NCBI GenBank assembly: GCA_024235035.1
Contig: JACKNE010000009.1
Span: 62,001-126,000 of the forward strand
DNA: 64,000 nt
Reading direction: 5' to 3'
Source: Gammaproteobacteria bacterium
Lineage (GTDB): Bacteria > Pseudomonadota > Gammaproteobacteria > Competibacterales > Competibacteraceae
In this document: piece by piece, positions 52,200 through 62,195 of the stretch
Layout: every line of letters begins with the position of its first letter
Position numbering within the stretch: the first letter of the stretch is position 1
Made by a program: the position numbers and the translations under genes
The notes under the pieces: model-generated
What the model was told of the DNA's origin: nothing
The model's input: the letters and a program-made list of their open reading frames with translations, nothing else
Database searches by the model: none

Positions 52200-53397
52200 C
52201 CTGGTCCGCGGACGGTGGTCGACCCAAACACGTCAAGCTGCCCAGACAGACGAACAAATAACAGGCTAATTGCCGGGAGGTATAGGAAAAACTCAACATT
52301 CCAGCGGTGCTCAGCGCGGCTGTCGCCGCCAACCAGACACCGGCGCGCTGGCGATCCCTGGCAGACCAATATGGCCAAGTCTCGATCAACCGAACGAGCA
52401 CGGTGTTGATTAGGATCAGCAGCAGGCCCACGCCTAAAATACCGGTTTCATACCAGGCATCCAAGACAAAATTATGCAGATGCTTGACCTGAATAGAATC
52501 GCCACCAAGCTCAAAACTCAACACCTCACTCGCATGAGCGCCATTGCCAATGCCGATTCCCAACCACGGTCGCGTCGGAGGATGCATCAACGCCTGACGC
52601 CAAAGCACGGTGCGTCCAGCGGTAAAGGCATCCAGCGGGTGTTCAGAATCCAGTTCCGCCTTCCGGAAGGGTCCGGTATTGACCACAATGCTGGCCGTCA
52701 GCACCAGCACAGCTAATCCAATGATCCAGCGCAACCGCCATTTCAGCGCGATCCGGCAAAAAACCGCCAGACCCACAATCAAGCCGAGCAGGGCGGCTCG
52801 CCCCTCGGCAAGGATTATGTAGCCTAATACGAGCACGCTAACGCCGGCCAGTGCACCATATCGCCAGCGCGGCGGACCATGCCACCATAACCAGGCCAGC
52901 AGGAAGGGCAATAGAAACGGCAGATTATCCTCCTGCAGTTGCACGCTTGGGTTGAAGGGCTGACCCGACCCACCGAACAGATGATAGGGCAGCGACAAGT
53001 AGAGTCCGCTCAAGGTTAGAGCGCCGCACAACGCCATGCTGCTCAGCAACCGGTCGGGATTCGCCGAGGATTCCCGCAGAGCGACCTGGGTCAGGAGCAA
53101 GGTGCTGCTCTGCATGAAGAAATTCAGCCAGGTCCGCAAGCCCCCGACTGGATCGACCGAGCCAGGAATCGTCAGCAGAAAAGCGCCCAGCAGCAGCAAA
53201 TAAAGTAGGGTGACAGGCCGATCCAAGCGATCCCGGCGACCCCAAAAACTGAGCAATCCCCATAGGGCATAGAAACCGACCAAAGTATTGAACAGCCCTC
53301 TTCCGCCTAATTGGGCCACAGGCAATGTCACTGGGGACAACCAGCCCCAGCGAAAGAAAGCCTCACGGAACCGATCAAGTTGCAGAGCCATCTTCAT
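52153..53397 (-). CDS. O-antigen ligase-like membrane protein, WaaL family
   Basis: A ~414-residue membrane protein with about ten or more hydrophobic segments. The family block VKHLHNFVLDAWYETGILGVGL (H-N followed by E-G) sits in a long periplasmic loop region. It would join O-antigen or another lipid-linked glycan to lipid A-core. The ATG at 53397 with GGAG upstream is preferred to one 30 bp earlier. It overlaps the GT9 gene by 23 bp and so belongs to the 52-56 kb glycan operon. Confidence 0.88.
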   Translation of the reverse strand: MKMALQLDRFREAFFRWGWLSPVTLPVAQLGGRGLFNTLVGFYALWGLLSFWGRRDRLDRPVTLLYLLLLGAFLLTIPGSVDPVGGLRTWLNFFMQSSTLLLTQVALRESSANPDRLLSSMALCGALTLSGLYLSLPYHLFGGSGQPFNPSVQLQEDNLPFLLPFLLAWLWWHGPPRWRYGALAGVSVLVLGYIILAEGRAALLGLIVGLAVFCRIALKWRLRWIIGLAVLVLTASIVVNTGPFRKAELDSEHPLDAFTAGRTVLWRQALMHPPTRPWLGIGIGNGAHASEVLSFELGGDSIQVKHLHNFVLDAWYETGILGVGLLLILINTVLVRLIETWPYWSARDRQRAGVWLAATAALSTAGMLSFSYTSRQLACYLFVCLGSLTCLGRPPSADQVTPSTSDDTDPDRRR

Positions 53398-54388
53398 CGA
53401 ATCGCTCCAAGCGCACAAACGTTTCAAGAACGCGAGCGACGGTAATGGTTGTCATGCCGTCATGGCCGGCAGGGGGCGTAATCGCATGGATAAAGCGAGA
53501 ATGGTTCAGTGGCGGCGATCCACCGAACAACCCCAGCGTGGGCGTTTCCAGCGCCGCAGCCATGTTCAGCACGCCGGTGTCATTGCCGATGTAGCAGCGA
53601 CTACTGGCCAGCAAAGCGGCCGTCTGCTCCAGCGGCAGAGCGATGGCGTCTGCCGCCACGCCCCCGCTATCCTGCACTCGCTGCAGGATAGCGTCGGCTA
53701 ATAGCCGCTCCCCTGACCCACCGACGATAAAGATGGAACCGGACCGTTGACGGTGTAATGCGAGCGCTAGTTCCGCGAAGCGCGCCACACCCCACTGTTT
53801 CCAGGGTTCGCTGCTGCCGATACCCAACGCAATCCAAGGTTGGGGCCAGTCAACAAAGCGTTCTACCACGGCCTGCCTTGCAGCCATCGACACCGGCAAC
53901 CGAGGTTCGGCTTCGATTCGAGCAATCTTCAGCATCTCCAACAGGGCATCCCCCCGCACCATCGGCGGTGCATGCTGAAATTCAGCAGGCAGTCGAACTG
54001 GAATGCTGAGTAGCCACGGTTGCCAACCGATTCCATAACCGATGCGTTCCGGGATGCCCGCCAGCCAGGCTGCCAGCACATAGCGGGCGCTGGCGTGCAG
54101 AAACCATGCTCGCTGATAGGCGCCCTGACGCAACAAGGCTGCCAACCGGAATACTCCCTGGACTCCCGCATGACGACCCGTATCACGCTCCAGCCACAGT
54201 ACGCGATCGACACAGGGATCGGCGCATAGCAACCGATCGGCTTGAGAACGCGGTTTGGTCAGAATATCCACCTGCCCAGTGGTCGTGGTAGCCGCAATAG
54301 CGTGGATATGCGGCAAGTGCCAGACCATATCGCCAATGCCAGGCAGCGGCTGAACGATCAAGGTCCGGTTGGAAGCGGCAAGCTTCAT
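53375..54388 (-). CDS. Glycosyltransferase family 9 (heptosyltransferase family)
   Basis: A 337-residue GT-B enzyme of the ADP-heptose:LPS heptosyltransferase family. Motifs: IVQPLPGIGDMVWHLPHIHA at the N-terminus, WIALGIGSSEPWKQWGVARF, and CYIGNDTGVLNMAAALETPT. It would act in LPS core assembly, using ADP-heptose or another sugar. It overlaps the GT4 gene by 4 bp (ATGA) and the ligase gene by 23 bp. Confidence 0.9.
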   Translation of the reverse strand: MKLAASNRTLIVQPLPGIGDMVWHLPHIHAIAATTTTGQVDILTKPRSQADRLLCADPCVDRVLWLERDTGRHAGVQGVFRLAALLRQGAYQRAWFLHASARYVLAAWLAGIPERIGYGIGWQPWLLSIPVRLPAEFQHAPPMVRGDALLEMLKIARIEAEPRLPVSMAARQAVVERFVDWPQPWIALGIGSSEPWKQWGVARFAELALALHRQRSGSIFIVGGSGERLLADAILQRVQDSGGVAADAIALPLEQTAALLASSRCYIGNDTGVLNMAAALETPTLGLFGGSPPLNHSRFIHAITPPAGHDGMTTITVARVLETFVRLERFDEDGSAT

Positions 54389-55512
54389 ATCCGACTCCGA
54401 GGAGCATGGCGCAACGACTCATACAGGGCTAGGGTTTTATCGAGCATGCTTTGCAAGGTAAACATCGGTTTCATGGGTACTGGCGGCGCAGTGGTCAGCA
54501 GCGTCGTAACCCGTTCCGCCAGGCCTTGCAGATCACCCGGCGACACCAGGCCGGCGGGATAGAGGCCATGCAGAATCTCACCCACGCCGCCATGCGCATA
54601 ACCCACCACCGGAGTCCCCAAGCTCAAGGATTCCAACACCGTGCGCCCAAAGGATTCCGGTTGCGCCGACAACGACAGCACCAGGGTCGATGCCGCGTAA
54701 ATTTCACGCATGTCGGTGCGATGACCCGCAAACAGGATGGCGCCATCCAGTCCCTGAGCCTGCACCCAACGCCGAAGTTGATCAGCGTAGCGCTGCCGAC
54801 CCGATTCCACGCCACCGACAATCAATCCGTAGACCGGCAGATCCTGCGCCCGCAATCGGGCGATCAGCGCAATGAAATCTTCATGCCCCTTGAGTCGGCT
54901 CAACCGGCCCGGCAAGGTCAATACCCACGCACTCCGCAGTTGAGGGTAACACCGATACCATTGGGCCAGCCACTCGGGCGGCGGTCGATAACCGTAAGGA
55001 AAAGCCACTGGATCGACGCCGCGCGGGATGCGCTGAATCCGCTCCGCTGGCAGTTGCGGATAGTAGCGTTGCAGATAATCGTGAATCGTCTCGGACACGG
55101 CGATGACCCGCTCGCCATAGGTCATGACGGCGCTGTAGCGGGAAACCGAATACAGACCGTGCACGGTCGTGACGAAGCGCGGACGGGTCATTACGTCCAT
55201 GCTCCGCCAAGCCAACCAACCAATCCAGGCCGGCAACCGCGAGCGGGCATGTAGAATATCGATATCTTGTTCAGCTAGCCAGCGCTGCAACGGCCAAATC
55301 CAGCGTAGGGTCAGCGGCGATTTGACACCCAGCGGCCAGGCTAAATGCTCACTCCCTTCATCTACCAGTTGCGGAACCAGTCGCCCACCGGCGGAGATGA
55401 CGATTGAGCGGTGCCCACGCCGAACCAACTCCCGAGCTACTTCCAGAGTGCCACGCTCCACCCCCCCTCCGTTCAACGTTGGAACCAGTTGCGCCACGCT
55501 CAAGCGAACCAT
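54385..55512 (-). CDS. Glycosyltransferase family 4
   Basis: A ~375-residue GT4 enzyme. The N-lobe QLVPTLNGGGVERGTLEVAR is typical of LPS core and capsule enzymes. VLTLPGRLSRLKGHEDFIALI and AQPESFGRTVLESLSLGTPV form the donor site. The ATG at 55512 lies within the end of the ELM1-like gene, a 13-bp overlap. It probably adds a core sugar; donor and acceptor are unknown. Confidence 0.9.
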   Translation of the reverse strand: MVRLSVAQLVPTLNGGGVERGTLEVARELVRRGHRSIVISAGGRLVPQLVDEGSEHLAWPLGVKSPLTLRWIWPLQRWLAEQDIDILHARSRLPAWIGWLAWRSMDVMTRPRFVTTVHGLYSVSRYSAVMTYGERVIAVSETIHDYLQRYYPQLPAERIQRIPRGVDPVAFPYGYRPPPEWLAQWYRCYPQLRSAWVLTLPGRLSRLKGHEDFIALIARLRAQDLPVYGLIVGGVESGRQRYADQLRRWVQAQGLDGAILFAGHRTDMREIYAASTLVLSLSAQPESFGRTVLESLSLGTPVVGYAHGGVGEILHGLYPAGLVSPGDLQGLAERVTTLLTTAPPVPMKPMFTLQSMLDKTLALYESLRHAPRSRI

Positions 55513-56414
55513 CGGTCGATGATCCAACGCGCGCAACGTTCTGCTTCATTAAAGATTTGAGGTGGACGATGCAGTCGGCGCTCCTGTGACCAGTCGGTAA
55601 AAAAGGTGACCCAGCCTTCGGCGACCAGTTGCTCCAATCCCCGACTGACCCGGCTGGATCGTTTGTGAGGTATCTCCAGCACGCCAACCGCCGACCCAGC
55701 GGTCAAGGCCTCATAAACCATTGACACGCTGTCGGCGGTCACCCAGGCTCGTCCTGCCCGCGCCAGTTGTGCGGGCAACCAATCAGGACCAGTTTCAGCT
55801 ACTGGAATAACCGTCAATCGCTCTTTACATGGCAGGTATTTTATAAAATTCAACGGAGTACGGCGAGACGTCGTCAGTGTCCAATCTACTGCAGGATCAG
55901 CAGCGATAACGGCGGCGATTTGCCGATACAGGTTTGAGTTGTCCCAGGTGAAATGCGCGGAGGGACCGCCAATCAGCAGCAGTCCCCGTGCGGGGTTCAG
56001 CCTCGCGGAAGGCTGAATGCGGTTAAGCGCACCACGCGTCACCTGTACGTTGCTGTAAGTCGGCGGCGCATCGTGGGCAGGGATCAGGCATAGATCAAAC
56101 AAGAGCAGTGGCAAAGTAGGCCGCATCAAGACCAGCGCTTTACCGCCCCGTAACCGGCGGGCGGCCAGCAACGACAGATGGGTGCGATGACCGGCGCCGA
56201 CGACGATACTCGGGGCCGCTAATGCGCGCCAAACAGCACTTTGCCTGCCGTAGAAAGCACTCAAGGCCACCTTGGCCGGTAGTGGATCGAGCTCAACGGC
56301 CTCAATCGGCCGCAGCCGAGCCAAGGCTTCAATCAGCCCGCGACTCTGCTGGTCATGTCCCGCCTTGCCATCGCTGAAACGCCAAACGACCAGCGGACAC
56401 ACCCACGTCTTCAC
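55500..56414 (-). CDS. ELM1/GtrOC1-family protein (DUF1022)
   Basis: A 304-residue protein of the ELM1 family, named for a plant mitochondrial fission factor. VVWRFSDGKAGHDQQSRGLI at the N-terminus and GLLLIGGPSAHFTWDNSN are diagnostic, and WVTADSVSMVYEALTAGSAV resembles a GT-B sugar-binding site. Bacterial members lie in LPS or surface glycan loci, as here. It heads the operon 56414-52153. Its activity is unproved, a glycosyltransferase being the likely fold. Confidence 0.88.
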   Translation of the reverse strand: MKTWVCPLVVWRFSDGKAGHDQQSRGLIEALARLRPIEAVELDPLPAKVALSAFYGRQSAVWRALAAPSIVVGAGHRTHLSLLAARRLRGGKALVLMRPTLPLLLFDLCLIPAHDAPPTYSNVQVTRGALNRIQPSARLNPARGLLLIGGPSAHFTWDNSNLYRQIAAVIAADPAVDWTLTTSRRTPLNFIKYLPCKERLTVIPVAETGPDWLPAQLARAGRAWVTADSVSMVYEALTAGSAVGVLEIPHKRSSRVSRGLEQLVAEGWVTFFTDWSQERRLHRPPQIFNEAERCARWIIDRWFA

Positions 56415-56432
56415 TCGGCGTCGAGGAAGGAC

Positions 56433-56639
56433 TCAATCCACCAGCACAAAATCAGCGCCGCAATACGGACACTTGGCCTTGCCGGTGGCTTCGATAGGCA
56501 AGTAAACCTTGGGGTGTGAGTTCCACACCATCATATCCGGCATCGGACAGGAAACCGGTAGCGCGGCGCGGTGGACCTCATAGGTTTTCTGGGCGTTGGG
56601 TGTCAGCTTGGCGGAAACAGCGGCGGCAGTAGCTGGCAT
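56433..56639 (-). CDS. Zinc-finger protein, CHCC/NDUFS6-like
   Basis: A 68-residue protein. Cys in SCPMPDMM, His in NSHPKVYL, and the pair CPYCGADFVLVD give a CHCC zinc site like that of the small NDUFS6-type domain. AGGAGA lies 8 bases before the ATG. It sits between ilvE and the glycan genes on the same strand. The function of bacterial members is unclear. Confidence 0.87.
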   Translation of the reverse strand: MPATAAAVSAKLTPNAQKTYEVHRAALPVSCPMPDMMVWNSHPKVYLPIEATGKAKCPYCGADFVLVD

Positions 56640-56690
56640 GATGTCGTTCTCCTGAAATTTCTTAATGAGTTGGTGGTCTTTGCGGACAGA

Positions 56691-57611
56691 CTAAACCGAC
56701 GTGAGCCATTCAGGATAAGCATCGCGGCGGCCATGCACCTGATCGAAATACATGGCTTGTAGGCGCTGGGTTATCGGGCCACGCTGACCAGCGCCAATGG
56801 TGCGACCGTCCACCTCGCGGATCGGCGTGACCTCCGCCGCCGTACCGGTGAAGAAGGCCTCATCGGCAATGTACACCTCGTCACGAGTGATGCGCTTCTC
56901 CCGAACCGGGATCTTGAGATCGGCGGCAAAGCGGATAATCGTATCGCGGGTGATACCTTCCAGCGCCGAGGTCAGATCCGGGGTGTAAATGATCCCGTCG
57001 CGAACGATGAAGATGTTTTCACCACTGCCCTCGGACACATAACCCTCGGTATCCAGCAGCAACGCCTCGTCGTAACCATCGCGCAGCGCATCGGCCAGCG
57101 CCAGCATCGAATTCATGTAATTGCCGTTGGCCTTGGCCTTGCACATGGTGACATTGACATGATGCCGGCTGAACGAAGACGTGCGGATGCGAATGCCGCG
57201 CTCCAAGTTCTCCGCACCCAGATAAGCACCCCATTCCCAGGCGGCGACGATCACATGCACCTTGAGATTATCGGCGCGTAATCCCATGCCCTCGGAGCCG
57301 TAGAAGCACATCGGACGGAGATAGGCGCTGGCCAAATTATTGGTCCGCACAGCCTGCTGACAGGCGGCGTTGATCTCATCCTTGCTGTAGGGTATGGGCA
57401 TCCCGACGATGTGCGCGGAGCGAAACAGCCGATCCGTATGCGCCTGTAGCCGGAATATCGCCGCCCCTTGGTCGGTGGCATAAGCGCGGACGCCCTCGAA
57501 GACCCCCATGCCATAATGCAGGGTATGGGTCAGGACATGGGTGTTGGCTTCACGCCAGGGCGTCAGCTCACCATCGTACCAGATCAGACCATCGCGGTCG
57601 GACATCGTCAT
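56691..57611 (-). CDS. ilvE: Branched-chain amino acid aminotransferase
   Basis: A 306-residue fold-type IV PLP enzyme for the last step of valine, leucine and isoleucine synthesis. The N-terminus LIWYDGELTPWREANTHVLT is diagnostic; the PLP Lys lies in MCKAKANGNYMNSM and GYVSEGSGENIF follows. The ATG at 57611 has GGGGAG ten bases upstream and is preferred to ATGs at 57632 and 57605. It lies 33 bp downstream of glnE on the same strand; this glnE-ilvE order is also common in pseudomonads. Confidence 0.95.
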   Translation of the reverse strand: MTMSDRDGLIWYDGELTPWREANTHVLTHTLHYGMGVFEGVRAYATDQGAAIFRLQAHTDRLFRSAHIVGMPIPYSKDEINAACQQAVRTNNLASAYLRPMCFYGSEGMGLRADNLKVHVIVAAWEWGAYLGAENLERGIRIRTSSFSRHHVNVTMCKAKANGNYMNSMLALADALRDGYDEALLLDTEGYVSEGSGENIFIVRDGIIYTPDLTSALEGITRDTIIRFAADLKIPVREKRITRDEVYIADEAFFTGTAAEVTPIREVDGRTIGAGQRGPITQRLQAMYFDQVHGRRDAYPEWLTSV

Positions 57612-57644
57612 TGCTTGTGTCTCCCCAAACATAATTGTGCGCGT

Positions 57645-60536
57645 TTAACCGCCTTCCATGAGACGCCGCCAGATACGAGTCACGCTCTCATGCGTTTCCC
57701 ATGCCTCATCCATCGCAATCCGGGCAGGCTGTTCTTGTAACTTGAGCAGGTGAATACGCCGCCGCAGTCCACGATAGGCATGACGCATTCGCGCCGCATC
57801 GGCGACAGAGAGAATGCCGAAGTGCTCCAGTCCGTCGATTTGCCGGATGTTATCAGTAAAAGCCAGCAACTCCGGACAGCGACTGGCATTCGCCAGAACT
57901 TCATATTGCACCATAAATTCAATATCGGCGATACCACCCCGGCCTTGCTTGAGATCGAAGCTTCCATCAGTGCTGGTATCCAGCTCGACACGCATTCGTT
58001 CACGCATATCGCGGACCTCCTGGCGCAACTGAGCGGGCTCTCGCTCGCTTTGCAAAATCGCCCGGCGCAGCGTCTGAAATCGCTCCGCCAGCGCTGCTGG
58101 CCCCGCGACGACTCGAGTGCGCAGTAAGGCTTGATGTTCCCAAGTCCAGGCTTGGTTACGCTGATATTCGGCAAAGGCTTCGAAGGAACTGACCAGCAAG
58201 CCAGCTCGACCACTGGGCCGCAACCGGGTATCAACCTCGTACAGGTCACCAGCGCCGGTGCGGGTGGTCAACAGATGGAGAATGCGTTGTAGTAATTTGG
58301 CGAAAAATGCGGCGTTATCGATCTGCCGCGGGCCGGTCGTAAGTTGCTGGTCACCGACGCTGTCATGCAGGAATACCAAATCGAGATCGGAACCGTAATT
58401 AAGCTCGATCCCTCCAAGCTTGCCATAGGCGACGATGGCAAATTGTGCATCCCGATCCATCCCCTCCACCACGCAACGGGGTTGACCGAACCGGGGCAAC
58501 AGATTGGCCCAGGCCAGATCCAGCACCTTGCGCAACAAGGTCTCGGCAATTTCGGTCAGGTAATCGCTGACGATCATCAACGGCATGGCGCCGCTGACAT
58601 CGGCGGCGGCGACCCGCAACACCTGCGCCTGCTTGAAGTAACGCAGCGCATTGAGCTGCTCTTCAGCATCATTGGCTGGCGCCTGTCGTAATTGTTGATC
58701 CAACTCCAGCGCCAGTTGTCGACGATCCAATGGTGCATACAAAACCGCTGGACTCAGCAGGTCGTCGAGCAACAGTGGATAGCGGGTCAGATGCTGAGCA
58801 ATCCAGCTACTGGCGGCGCACAGCTTGATCAATTGCGCCAACGCCTGCGGCTGGTCCGCCAGCAACGCCAGATACACCGAGCGGCGAGCCACGGCTTCCA
58901 GCAAATTGAGGACCCGCTCCAAGGTAACCGTAGGCTGTGGCACAACGGTTGTTGCTTCCAACACTCTCGGGATCAAGGTATCCAGCCGCGCCCGCCCGCG
59001 CGGACTCATCATCCGGCAACTGAAACTGTCACGTAACGCTCGCAAGCGATTCCAAGCCGAGGTTGGATTCTCGAAGCCCTGCTCCGCCAGTAATCGTAAG
59101 GCGTGTTGCTCATCAGGATCGCCATGCCACAGTTCCGCCAGGTCAGCGCTGCCGGTCGCTGCCGGTTGCTCAGTTCCACAACCGAACACTTGAGCAAACT
59201 GCTCACTCACCTGTTGGGTATGCCGCGCCAATTCCAAGCGGAACGCGTCCCAGTCAGGATAGCCCATGGCATAGGCCAATCGTGTTTTCGCCAATTCATC
59301 TTCCGGCAGGTCATGTGTCTGTCGGTCCGCCCAAGCCTGTAGTCGATTTTCGACCCGACGTAGAAAGATGTAGGCTTTCTTGAGACGGTCAACCGCCGAT
59401 TTTGGCAGGCGGTCGCTGGCCGCCAAGATGTCCAACACCCGCAGGATACTGCGTTCCCGTAGCGCCGGTTCGCGGCCACCGTAGATGAGCTGGAAAGCTT
59501 GACCGATGAATTCGATCTCGCGAATGCCACCTGGGCCCAGTTTGATATTGTGCTGTATGCCTTTGCGCTCCACTTCCTGGGCGATCAGGGTTTTCATACT
59601 GCGCAGCGCCTCGAAGGCGTTGTAATCCAGGTAGCGGCGATAGACAAACGGACGCAATTCCATCAGTAAACGTTTGCCCGCCGCCCGGTCGCCGGCGATC
59701 ACTCGCGCCTTGATCATTGCATAGCGCTCCCAGTCCCGACCGTGGCTTTGGTAGTAGTCTTCAAAGGCCGCAAACGATATGGTCAGTGGGCCAGAATCGC
59801 CGAACGGGCGCAACCGCAAGTCGACTCGGAAGACGAAACCTTCCGCCGTGATCTCCGCCAACGCTTTGCTCAGACGCTGGCCCAGTCGCCGAAAGAACTC
59901 CTCGTTGCTGATCACGCGGGCGCCATCGGTCTGCCCTTGATACGGATAGGTCAAAATCAAGTCGATATCTGAAGAGAAATTCAGCTCACGACCGCCGAGC
60001 TTGCCCATCCCGAGCACAACCAGTTGTTGTGGGTGACCTTCGGGATCGCGGGGCACGCCATAACGCTGTTGGCATTGCCAAGCGTACAACCGGTCCAGCG
60101 CGGCGCTGACAGCGGCATCCGCCAGGCCGGTCAAATCATTGAGCGTTTCGGTCAATTCGGCCAAGCCGGCCAAGTCACGCCAAGCGATACGGATCATTTC
60201 CCGGCGACGGAACCGGCGCAGAGCCACCATGAGCAACGCCTCGTCGGTCGCATCCGCCAGATATCGTTCAAGCCGCACTGCTAGAGCGCCGCGTGCATAA
60301 CCCGCCGACAAATCACCACTGGTCGACAACTCCGCCAACAGCGCGGGCTCACGGATGCAGGCCCGAGCGACGAATTCGCTACCAGCCCAGACCCGAATCA
60401 AGGATTCCAGCGCCGCCCCAACCGGCAGCTCCAACCCCAAAGTTTGGGATGAATCCTGAAACGCCGCCCAATACTGCGCGATTTCATGGCGTAGTGGCTC
60501 AGGGAGCCGGTTTGACGCTTGCTCGAATGGGGTCAT
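57645..60536 (-). CDS. glnE: Bifunctional glutamine synthetase adenylyltransferase/adenylyl-removing enzyme
   Basis: A ~963-residue enzyme that adds and removes AMP on glutamine synthetase in response to PII. Two nucleotidyltransferase domains are present with intact metal sites: ELNFSSDIDLILTYPY in the N-terminal, AMP-removing half, and ELNYGSDLDLVFLHD in the C-terminal, adenylylating half. The linker has KLGPGGIREIEFIGQAFQL. The C-terminus repeats this as QGRGGIADIEFMVQYEVL. The frame extends 24 codons upstream; MTPFEQASNRLPEPLR is the more typical start. It overlaps nothing coding except antisense frames. Confidence 0.95.
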   Translation of the reverse strand: MTPFEQASNRLPEPLRHEIAQYWAAFQDSSQTLGLELPVGAALESLIRVWAGSEFVARACIREPALLAELSTSGDLSAGYARGALAVRLERYLADATDEALLMVALRRFRRREMIRIAWRDLAGLAELTETLNDLTGLADAAVSAALDRLYAWQCQQRYGVPRDPEGHPQQLVVLGMGKLGGRELNFSSDIDLILTYPYQGQTDGARVISNEEFFRRLGQRLSKALAEITAEGFVFRVDLRLRPFGDSGPLTISFAAFEDYYQSHGRDWERYAMIKARVIAGDRAAGKRLLMELRPFVYRRYLDYNAFEALRSMKTLIAQEVERKGIQHNIKLGPGGIREIEFIGQAFQLIYGGREPALRERSILRVLDILAASDRLPKSAVDRLKKAYIFLRRVENRLQAWADRQTHDLPEDELAKTRLAYAMGYPDWDAFRLELARHTQQVSEQFAQVFGCGTEQPAATGSADLAELWHGDPDEQHALRLLAEQGFENPTSAWNRLRALRDSFSCRMMSPRGRARLDTLIPRVLEATTVVPQPTVTLERVLNLLEAVARRSVYLALLADQPQALAQLIKLCAASSWIAQHLTRYPLLLDDLLSPAVLYAPLDRRQLALELDQQLRQAPANDAEEQLNALRYFKQAQVLRVAAADVSGAMPLMIVSDYLTEIAETLLRKVLDLAWANLLPRFGQPRCVVEGMDRDAQFAIVAYGKLGGIELNYGSDLDLVFLHDSVGDQQLTTGPRQIDNAAFFAKLLQRILHLLTTRTGAGDLYEVDTRLRPSGRAGLLVSSFEAFAEYQRNQAWTWEHQALLRTRVVAGPAALAERFQTLRRAILQSEREPAQLRQEVRDMRERMRVELDTSTDGSFDLKQGRGGIADIEFMVQYEVLANASRCPELLAFTDNIRQIDGLEHFGILSVADAARMRHAYRGLRRRIHLLKLQEQPARIAMDEAWETHESVTRIWRRLMEGG

Positions 60537-60549
60537 GGACGACCATCTT

Positions 60550-62037
60550 TCAAGGTCGTGCCGGTTCGGTCGGTATCTCGCCTTCCAACGCGTGGTCACC
60601 TCCATCAATCGGTGGCATCAGCGGAATCTCCTGATCGTTCACGAACAGCTTGCCGCCTTCAAAGCGCGCAGTCGTTTTGTAGTGATCTCCTTCAAGCCGA
60701 ATGAACCCCGCTGCCGCCAACTCCTGAAGTTGCTGGTTGGCCTGTATTGCCGCCATGCTTTGCAGCGCTTCCTCACTGACGGATTGGTCCTGTCCTTCCG
60801 CCTGAGCTTGTAATTCTTCGCCGATGGTATCGGCCAGTACGGTTTCGACCAGTTTCTTGGATGCCACGACCTCCGCCGAGCCTTTCTCCAGCGCAGCAAG
60901 GAGACTACTTGGATCTTGCAGGAAATCGATATGCTCGAAATCCTGGAAATTCAGAGTCAATTGACCCTGCCAGTCGCCCTGGGTCAGGTTCGCTTGAGTA
61001 TCGAGGATCAGTTCCGGCTTGCCATGCAACAATGCTTTCACTGCTTTCAACAACTCGTTCAAAGCCTGCGGGTCGTCTGGGTTGTTGGAGACTTTTTGCT
61101 GCCATTGTTGCAATTGCTCAATCGTGGAACCATCCAGATTGTGCAGCGCCAAGCGCAGACTACCGGTTCCGCTTTGTTGGTCTACGGTCATCCGATCGGC
61201 CTTGAGCAAGACTTCACCGGCGACTTGTTGCGGGTTCTGCTGGCTCAACGAGCCGGTCATACTCAGATTGGTTACGATGAACGGCGCACCGGTCGCCGGG
61301 TCCTGGGCGCGCAGCTCACCTACCTTGAAGCTGGATTCGCCGAATAACAGATCGAAGGCGCCCTTGTGCTGATTGATCGTCATCGTTAAATCTTTCAGCT
61401 TGATTTGTTCACTGGCGGCAGCCGATTTGCCGACTGCTTCTAAACTGGCGACGGTCAAATTTCCTTGCACAGCAGCGGAGTGAGCGGCGACTCGAAACTG
61501 ACCCTGTAAACCCGAGAATAAGAGGCTTTGCACCTCTTCGATATCCTTCAAAGCCAGCGGCGGCATGGTGATTTGCGTGTCGCTGGCGCCGTCGAAGGCA
61601 ATTTTCAAGATAGCGACCACCGGTTCCTGGCTACCATACCATTTCGCCAGTTCGCGGGTCCACGCGCTACTGTCCAGATCCAGCGTGGCGCGCACCACGG
61701 CCCCGGCCCACTGTACCGGTATGCCCGTTGCTTCTCGCCCCGCCAATGGCAACGGACCGTGGTAGATATCCTGGCGAATCGAGAAAGATGGATCCGAGAT
61801 AGTGGAATCGCCACCTTCCGGCGGCTTTGCCACATCGACTCGCGTCACGGCCTGCGATGAAAACAGCCCGCGTTGGTAGCGGACCGTACTCAGTTTGACG
61901 TTGCCGCTTTTCGACCCTTCCACCAGCGCTTCTTCATACCAACGTTCCGCTTGCGCCCCTGACCAGTAGGTAGCGCCGAGCATACCGATTACCGCTAACA
62001 CCAGGATGGCGACGATGACACCCAGCCACTTTTTCAT
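60550..62037 (-). CDS. YdgA-like DUF945 protein
   Basis: A 495-residue protein with a single N-terminal membrane helix (WLGVIVAILVLAVIGMLGATY). The large periplasmic beta-rich domain starts at RWYEEALVEGSKSGNVKLST, the DUF945 hallmark. GGGAG precedes the ATG. E. coli YdgA is a related inner-membrane-anchored protein of unclear role. It precedes glnE by 13 bp on the same strand. Confidence 0.88.
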   Translation of the reverse strand: MKKWLGVIVAILVLAVIGMLGATYWSGAQAERWYEEALVEGSKSGNVKLSTVRYQRGLFSSQAVTRVDVAKPPEGGDSTISDPSFSIRQDIYHGPLPLAGREATGIPVQWAGAVVRATLDLDSSAWTRELAKWYGSQEPVVAILKIAFDGASDTQITMPPLALKDIEEVQSLLFSGLQGQFRVAAHSAAVQGNLTVASLEAVGKSAAASEQIKLKDLTMTINQHKGAFDLLFGESSFKVGELRAQDPATGAPFIVTNLSMTGSLSQQNPQQVAGEVLLKADRMTVDQQSGTGSLRLALHNLDGSTIEQLQQWQQKVSNNPDDPQALNELLKAVKALLHGKPELILDTQANLTQGDWQGQLTLNFQDFEHIDFLQDPSSLLAALEKGSAEVVASKKLVETVLADTIGEELQAQAEGQDQSVSEEALQSMAAIQANQQLQELAAAGFIRLEGDHYKTTARFEGGKLFVNDQEIPLMPPIDGGDHALEGEIPTEPARP

Positions 62038-62195
62038 GTCCGCTCCCTACTCATGGTTTAAATAAGCCATCTGCTTTCTTTTCGTGAATTTCCCCGCGAC
62101 CACGCCACGATGATCGGTCAGCAACACGCCACAGCGCGCGCTATCCCACAGTATAGAAGATGGAAATCGGGACATAGATCGCTCAGAACCACCGG

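Noticed and set aside
54451..55254. Open frame of 267 codons on the plus strand
   Set aside because: Antisense to the GT4 gene, whose motifs are clear; composition is typical of a shadow frame.
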